From Gymnothorax reevesii (Eukaryota > Chordata > Actinopteri > Anguilliformes > Muraenidae): a stretch of DNA of 64,000 nt. Within the stretch, counting starts at the first letter, position 1. Each line of letters starts with the position of its first letter. Under the pieces are notes generated by a model. The model was not told where the DNA came from. It saw only the letters and a list, made by a program, of their open reading frames with translations, and made no database searches. Both the position numbers and the translations under genes were made by a program. Positions 59,179 to 64,000 of the stretch are shown here, piece by piece. Location of the stretch: NCBI GenBank assembly GCA_029721435.1, contig CM056573.1, positions 123,343,447 through 123,407,446 of the forward strand, written 5' to 3'.

Positions 59179-60474
59179 AATTGACCGATCCCAAGCCCCG
59201 CCCACTTTCGGCTACGTCACAACAGGGCAAGCAGGGTTCTGACCGAACCTCGGACAAATTTCACCTCAGGCAGCTGTCAAACTAGGCATTCTGGGTTTCT
59301 GAAGATGGCAAAACGATGTCAAATGTAACAGACACTCGATATGCCGACCGTGTTAAAACTGTGTTTTTTTTTTATTCCATTTCCAAAACCATAATAAGCT
59401 TTTAATTGCATTCCTAAACTAATTTAAAAAAAGATCTGAAACAGTTTTGAAATTTGTGTCTCTTTCATTGGTGATAAATCTCACAAGATAATTACAATTT
59501 ACAACACAAGAATATTACAGGAGGCACTTTTATCAAACAAGCCTATGCAGTTGTATTCTCATGCCTTTTGCAGCAATATTCATTTGAAGGGCTGTAATAA
59601 AACGTTTCATGCTAGCTAGCTAATTAGCCGTCCCATTGACTTGAATAGATCGCTGACGAACAACAAATGCTAGCGACTGGTAACGGTCACCAGCAAGCTA
59701 CCTTGGTACCCTTACCGTCACTGGGACTGCATTAACTGAGCAGTTAATTAAATTAACAAGGTGGCTAACAAGCTAGCTGCTTATAACTGACATTCAACGA
59801 CAATACTTCTCACCTGCATAATATTTAAAACAGTGGACAAGTTGCTTTGTCTGTTTATACAGAGTTCAAAAAGACAAGGAGGGATGAAATCAGGAGAAAA
59901 AAGTTTTCTGTCCCTTCGATCAATGCTGTGCAGTCATCATTTTTGAGAGCAGTATTTTAACGGGACAGGGGCAAAGATGAAGCAGAGGAAAGGAGTAGCC
60001 AGTGATAATTAGCACTTCCTTTACCAATGATGGTATTAGCCATATGATTCAATATGAACAATTCGGTTGACGGCAAATGTGCTCAACCAGGGTACAATAA
60101 AGTGAGGAAACCAGAGAGTAATTTGATAACGTATACGGACATAACAGGGAAAACTTCCAAGCACATATCTTATTAGAGGATCATAAAAAGACTCGGTCAC
60201 ATTAACTTAACTTTTCTGCTCGCACCGTTGACACCGAGTCATATTTTGATCTTCCTATTAGTAAGTGTACCGCTTTTCATCCTCCAAAAAGCACATATTT
60301 AGGGAGACAAAATGTTGATGCCAAAATAACACCGACTCGCATGCAGCACATCTGTGAACGGAACGAGCGCCACTATGCTTGTTGTTTTGAACTCAGGCAA
60401 GGCTGAAGTTTCCTGGTTAGTTGTCCGACCCAGCAACAGTAACAATGGGAGGCGGGGCTTGGGATCGGTCAATT
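59179..60474. mobile_element. DNA transposon with perfect 24-bp inverted ends, 1,296 bp
   Basis: The left end starts AATTGACCGATCCCAAGCCC and the right end is its exact complement, identity running 24 bases before it breaks. The interior has no transposase frame. The target duplication could not be resolved, so the superfamily is open. Left of centre an ATG opens for only seven codons before a TAA (59305-59328), perhaps the start of a lost gene. Confidence 0.82.
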
Positions 60475-60639
60475 ATTGATTGTTTATTTACTTTAAAATA
60501 TCTTAAATTAAGGGAACCATATGTAGATTTTTCTCTTGAACCACTTGAGGCTGTATTTTAGTTCAGTTTTAAAGAACAACACACAAAAAAAATACATATT
60601 ATGTGACTGTGTCCTGAGAAACATCTCTTTGTGCCCCAA

Positions 60640-61800
60640 CCGACCTACTCACAAGTCCTTCAGTGCGGTCACTCCTCCCTCCTACCTGGGCATCATTGTA
60701 TTAAAAGAACCCGGGCCTTCATCTAACAACATTTCTGGTGGGAGTCGATGGATGAAGACATTAGGTTCATCCAAGTCCGTTCCATTTCAACCACCTGCAA
60801 GTCCTCTGATCAACCACCTGCAGGCCTGCTTCAACCCCTTCCTGTGCCCCACTGCCCCCTTGGTCCCACATTATACTCAGTATCATGAATGGATTACCAC
60901 CATCCCGGGAAAAGACGGTCATCTTAACCATTGTGGATCGGTACTCCAAAGTGGTCCAATTTGTTGGTTTGGCAAAGTTTCCCTCAGCTAAAGAGGTGGC
61001 AGAGATTGTGGTAGCTCACGTTTTCTGCGTGCATAGTCTCACAGTGGACACTGTGTCCAATTGAGGCCCCCAGTTCACATCCAACTGCAGATAGGCCTTC
61101 TGCAAGGTACTGAGGGCCCCCTTGAGCTTCTCCTCTGGCTATCATCCCCAAACTAATGACCAGATGGAGAGGACTAATCAGCTGATGGAGACAGCGCTTC
61201 GTTTCCCCACTTCAGCTGAACCCTCCTTCTGGAATCTGTTCTTACTCTGGGCTGGATACACAGTTAACTCTCTCTTGTCTTCATCCACAGGCCTCTATCC
61301 ATTCCAGCGTTGTCTCAGTTACCAACCCCAGCTGTTTTCAGCTCCAGAGAAGGAGGTGGGGGTGACATCCACTGAACTCTTCATTCAATGGTGTATGTGG
61401 ATCTGGAGGAGGGCTGGAGTGGCCCTCCTTAAAGCCATCCACAAGATGAAGATGGCTGCCAACTGCTGCCAGATTCCTTGTTCCCAATATGTCCAAGGGC
61501 AGAAAGTTTGGCTATCTTCCTGCGATCTCCCCGAAAAGTTGTCTCTCCCAAGCCCCTCATTTGTAGGTCACTTTCCCCAAACCAAAGTGGTGAACCCAGT
61601 GGCAGCCCGTCTCCAGCTCCCACAAACTCTCAGGAGAATCCATCCCACATTCCATTTCTTGAAGTTTAAGCTTGTTTTACGGAATCCACTCGCCCCTGCT
61701 GCACCCTCAACCACCTGTCTGGTCGACGGAGCCCCAGCACAAATAGTCAGGCTCCTCCTGTACTTGAGATGTCAGGGGCTCCAATTCCTCCAGATTGGAA
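60640..61800 (+). pseudogene. Chromodomain Ty3/gypsy integrase relic
   Basis: In changing frames: V-D-R-Y-S-K-V (60933 on) and FPSAKEVAEIV (about 60982), the N-terminal half of the integrase core. G-P-Q-F-T-S (about 61067) follows a stop where the second catalytic Asp is expected. SSGYHPQTNDQMERTNQLME (61127 on) surrounds the catalytic Glu. Then come the GPY/F-like module (GHFPQTKVVNPVAARL) and RRIHPTFHFLKFK, and a trace of the chromodomain linker (LVDGAPAQIVRLL, 61718 on). RT and RNase H are absent, as is the body of the chromodomain. It is a distant relative of the young element at 8349 and holds the part that element lacks, in decayed form. Confidence 0.8.
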
Positions 61801-61835
61801 AGGCAACAGACAAGATGAAAGTAGCTAGGTCCTAG

Positions 61836-62254
61836 CTGGAGATATTATGGACCCCCAGCTCATCAAAGACTTTAAAAGCATTGTGTATTTGAGTAGTACT
61901 GCGTATTTATAATCTTTCTATTTGACCAAATATAACTTCTGCTGTTGATGTATAGAACTGCTGCTTAAAACATCTGTGTCACACATCATCATCACCGGAA
62001 TGTTAAATTGTAATTATCTCCTAAAGCACTTATGGTATGGTTAGGATTGTCATGTAGTTTCAGATGTTTTATTTTTCTTTATTTTAGGAGACAACTTTCG
62101 CAATAATATTTTGATATACAGAACTACCGTATATAACACCTTTGTGTTATACATGTTATGCATACATACTATCATTGGTCTAAAAAACTGCAATTAGTCT
62201 CAGGATTTTCTACTCCATGGATGTTTCATATTTATTATGTATGTACTATGCGAT
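61836..62254. other. No gene seen
   Basis: AT-rich; the position just after a gypsy integrase suggests an eroded LTR, but no ends were found. Confidence 0.4.
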
Positions 62255-62465
62255 GCTTGTTGTTTTATGTTGAGTTTTCAGATGTGTTATTGTGATGCTT
62301 GTTTTATGATGGGTTTGTTGCCATGTCTTTTGGTATGCCATGTGACATTTCTGTTTTTTGTTGGGACAGATGGAAATGAGCTTTCGGCTGAATCTGGTGG
62401 ACACATCTCATTGTTAAATGAGTAACTGTGCGCTGCCCTTTTAAACTTAAAAAAAAAAAAAAAAC
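62255..62465 (+). repeat. Possible LINE 3' tail with poly-A
   Basis: GATGGAAATGAGCTTTCGGC, then GTGCGCTGCCCTTTTAAACT and a run of about 18 A. The layout resembles 3' ends of fish L2/CR1-type LINEs. No RT part lies upstream. Confidence 0.4.
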
Positions 62466-62520
62466 TTTCCCAGACAGTAACTCAGTCTTCGTCGGCTGCC
62501 TAGTGGTGGCCGTAGGGGTC

Positions 62521-62566
62521 GGTGTGTGTGTGCGTGTGTGTGTGCGTTTGTGTGTATGTGGGGGGC
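62521..62566. repeat. (GT)n microsatellite
   Basis: Interrupted GT repeat ending in a G run. Confidence 0.9.
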
Positions 62567-63881
62567 AATTAGTACTGCCAGCGTCTGAGTCAGTATAATT
62601 ATGTTTATTTTGTATTTTGTCTTTATTATTTTCCATGTGTTTGTTTATTTTAGTATTTTTTTGTGATAGTTTAGCTATCTCATGCATCAGTCATTCCTCC
62701 ACATGCTTTTTGTTTTCATTTCCTCAAGCATACTGTACCTTGCTGCATTTTGTTTTGTTTCCCATTTGTAGCCACACCGCCCTGCATGCTCTCCAGCTCC
62801 ACTCACTGGTTCCCCATTTGATCTGCTCCTTAGCTCAGCATGCATATCACAAGTTTGTTATCCAGTTTTCTCTGCGTTACTTACAAGCATTTTCTGATTC
62901 CTGAATTACTGTTTGCAGGGCTGGATTTTTTTTCCGATTTATGATTCTGCTTAGCCTCTCGTGTGCGATTGATGCCCATGTTTGATTTCTTGTTTGGCCT
63001 TCGATTTCCAATCAGTCTCCTGTTTTGGCATTGCTGTACCAACTGCCTGATTTTTGGCTTTTGGACTGTGCATTCATTATGATCATGGATATATTGTAGT
63101 ACAAGTACAATTAATGTTTATACTCCCTTGTAAATATTACGCCAGTTATATCTATATCTGTCTAACAATAGAGGTTCTGAACCGGTTCAGGCAGTACATG
63201 TTGATAAATGCGGTCGCTCGCTAGCTTGGTTTGGACAAATAGTTCATCTACACCGGTGCTAGAGCGTCCAAATACTATACAATTGCCAGTGCAACTCTTC
63301 AATAAACGAAGATAAAGTTATCATGAGTGTCCAGCATGATCATTCACCCTGAATGGAAAAGCACTTACTTCCTTGTTAGTTGGACAAGCTCTTGCTATGC
63401 CGCGGGTATAGGAGCTGTGCAGCTGTCAACTTGAAGTTACAATAACGAATTTGGATTGAAGAGGACTGAAAATACAGACTTCTTACTTTTAAAAAAAAAT
63501 GCAGCAAAAAAAAAAAAAAAAAGGAAACCAGGAAGCTAAGTTAATTCAGCTGCCATTTTAGGTGGAATGATAAATTTGAATCAGAAGCTGGCAAATAAGG
63601 AGTGAAGTTCAGCCTCTTTATTTTAATTAGCTGGTGAGGGAGCCTCATTGGACAAAGTTGGAAAAAAAAGTTAAAAAGTGGAAACGAAAGACTTTTTTGA
63701 TTAATGATTTTTTACAATTATTTTCATCCCTATAATATCACATGTGATAGATGAAAATTTGGCTGAGGAGTGGTTTTTGGGTCATTTCAGAATATATTAA
63801 TGAGCTTATGTATTACTAATGGATTTCTGATAAATTGATTGGAGATTTAAAATAAATAAGTACATAATTAAATCAATAACA
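62567..63881. other. No gene seen; poly-A at 63504-63522
   Basis: AT-rich. It is the upstream flank of the frame opening at 63882. Confidence 0.4.
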
Positions 63882-64000
63882 ATGGCGGATGAGGCAAACC
63901 AGGGAGCAACAGCAGCGCCCTCAGATCCGAGGGCCGCCTGCCTGGCTAAAATCATTATTGGATCACTAGGTTCAACAGCTTCTGCAACATGTGTCAGCAG
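63882..64000 (+). CDS. 5' part of an unknown reading frame, cut by window end
   Basis: AACAATGG gives the ATG a favourable start context (A at -3, G at +4). The frame stays open for 39 codons to the end of the window: MADEANQGATAAPSDPRAAC followed by a more hydrophobic, Ile/Ser/Ala-rich stretch. Base content switches from AT-rich to GC-rich exactly at the ATG, as at the gag start at position 80. It could be a first coding exon of a host gene or the start of another retroelement's gag. Neither can be decided here. Confidence 0.35.
   Translation, partial: MADEANQGATAAPSDPRAACLAKIIIGSLGSTASATCVS

Noticed and set aside
1..64000. tRNA or rRNA genes, CRISPR arrays, bacterial operons
   Set aside because: No cloverleaf with intact A and B boxes apart from degenerate SINE heads; no spacer-repeat arrays or prokaryotic gene clusters. 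The sequence is vertebrate.

Overview
No host protein-coding gene can be recognised in this 64-kb window. It is AT-rich, vertebrate-type non-coding DNA, densely packed with transposable elements and microsatellites. The mix points to a ray-finned (teleost) fish: a Ty3/gypsy element with integrase ahead of reverse transcriptase (Gmr1 type, first described from cod), several chromodomain Ty3/gypsy elements, an L2/CR1/Rex-like LINE, tRNA-derived SINEs, Tc1/mariner and hAT elements, and many (CA)n tracts. Calls rest on visible motifs, terminal repeats and target-site duplications (TSDs); no database was searched.

Left part (1-14 kb). Positions 1-5488 hold a decayed Gmr1-like retrotransposon in gag-PR-INT-RT-RH order, with its 3' LTR but no 5' LTR in the window. 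It is followed by a reverse-oriented LTR (5509-6028), a 542-bp mariner-type MITE (6241-6782) and a short acidic, piggyBac-like coding relic (7280-7519). Positions 8349-13838 are a complete, very young minus-strand Ty3/gypsy element. It has a GTTTT TSD, LTRs without visible substitutions, and a single 1,014-codon gag-pol frame from which the integrase and the first half of the chromodomain are missing.

Middle (14-33 kb). A hAT MITE at 15407-16153 (TSD CTTACAAG) sits in a copy of a short fish repeat. A solo LTR (22259-24339, TSD CCTTT) is split by a 1.6-kb LINE fragment. The rest is single-copy-looking sequence with microsatellites.

Right part (33-64 kb). This is a patchwork: a Tc1 transposase relic, gypsy LTRs and pol relics (35.5, 42.8-45.5, 60.6-61.8 kb), a hAT element with 180-bp terminal repeats (37514-38269), a 52-bp palindromic insertion with an 8-bp TSD (36745-36796), tandem repeats at 40.2 kb, a solo-LTR candidate (46492-47071), two SINEs, a composite repeat at 48.8-50.6 kb, a DNA transposon carrying an exon with a splice donor (56566-57685), a 1.3-kb element with perfect 24-bp inverted ends (59179-60474), and a reading frame opening at 63882 and leaving the window.

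There is no operon or pathway. The relations are between parasites and their sites: nested insertions give a relative order of events, and the youngest insertion (8349-13838) must have used an integrase supplied from elsewhere unless it lost its own afterwards.
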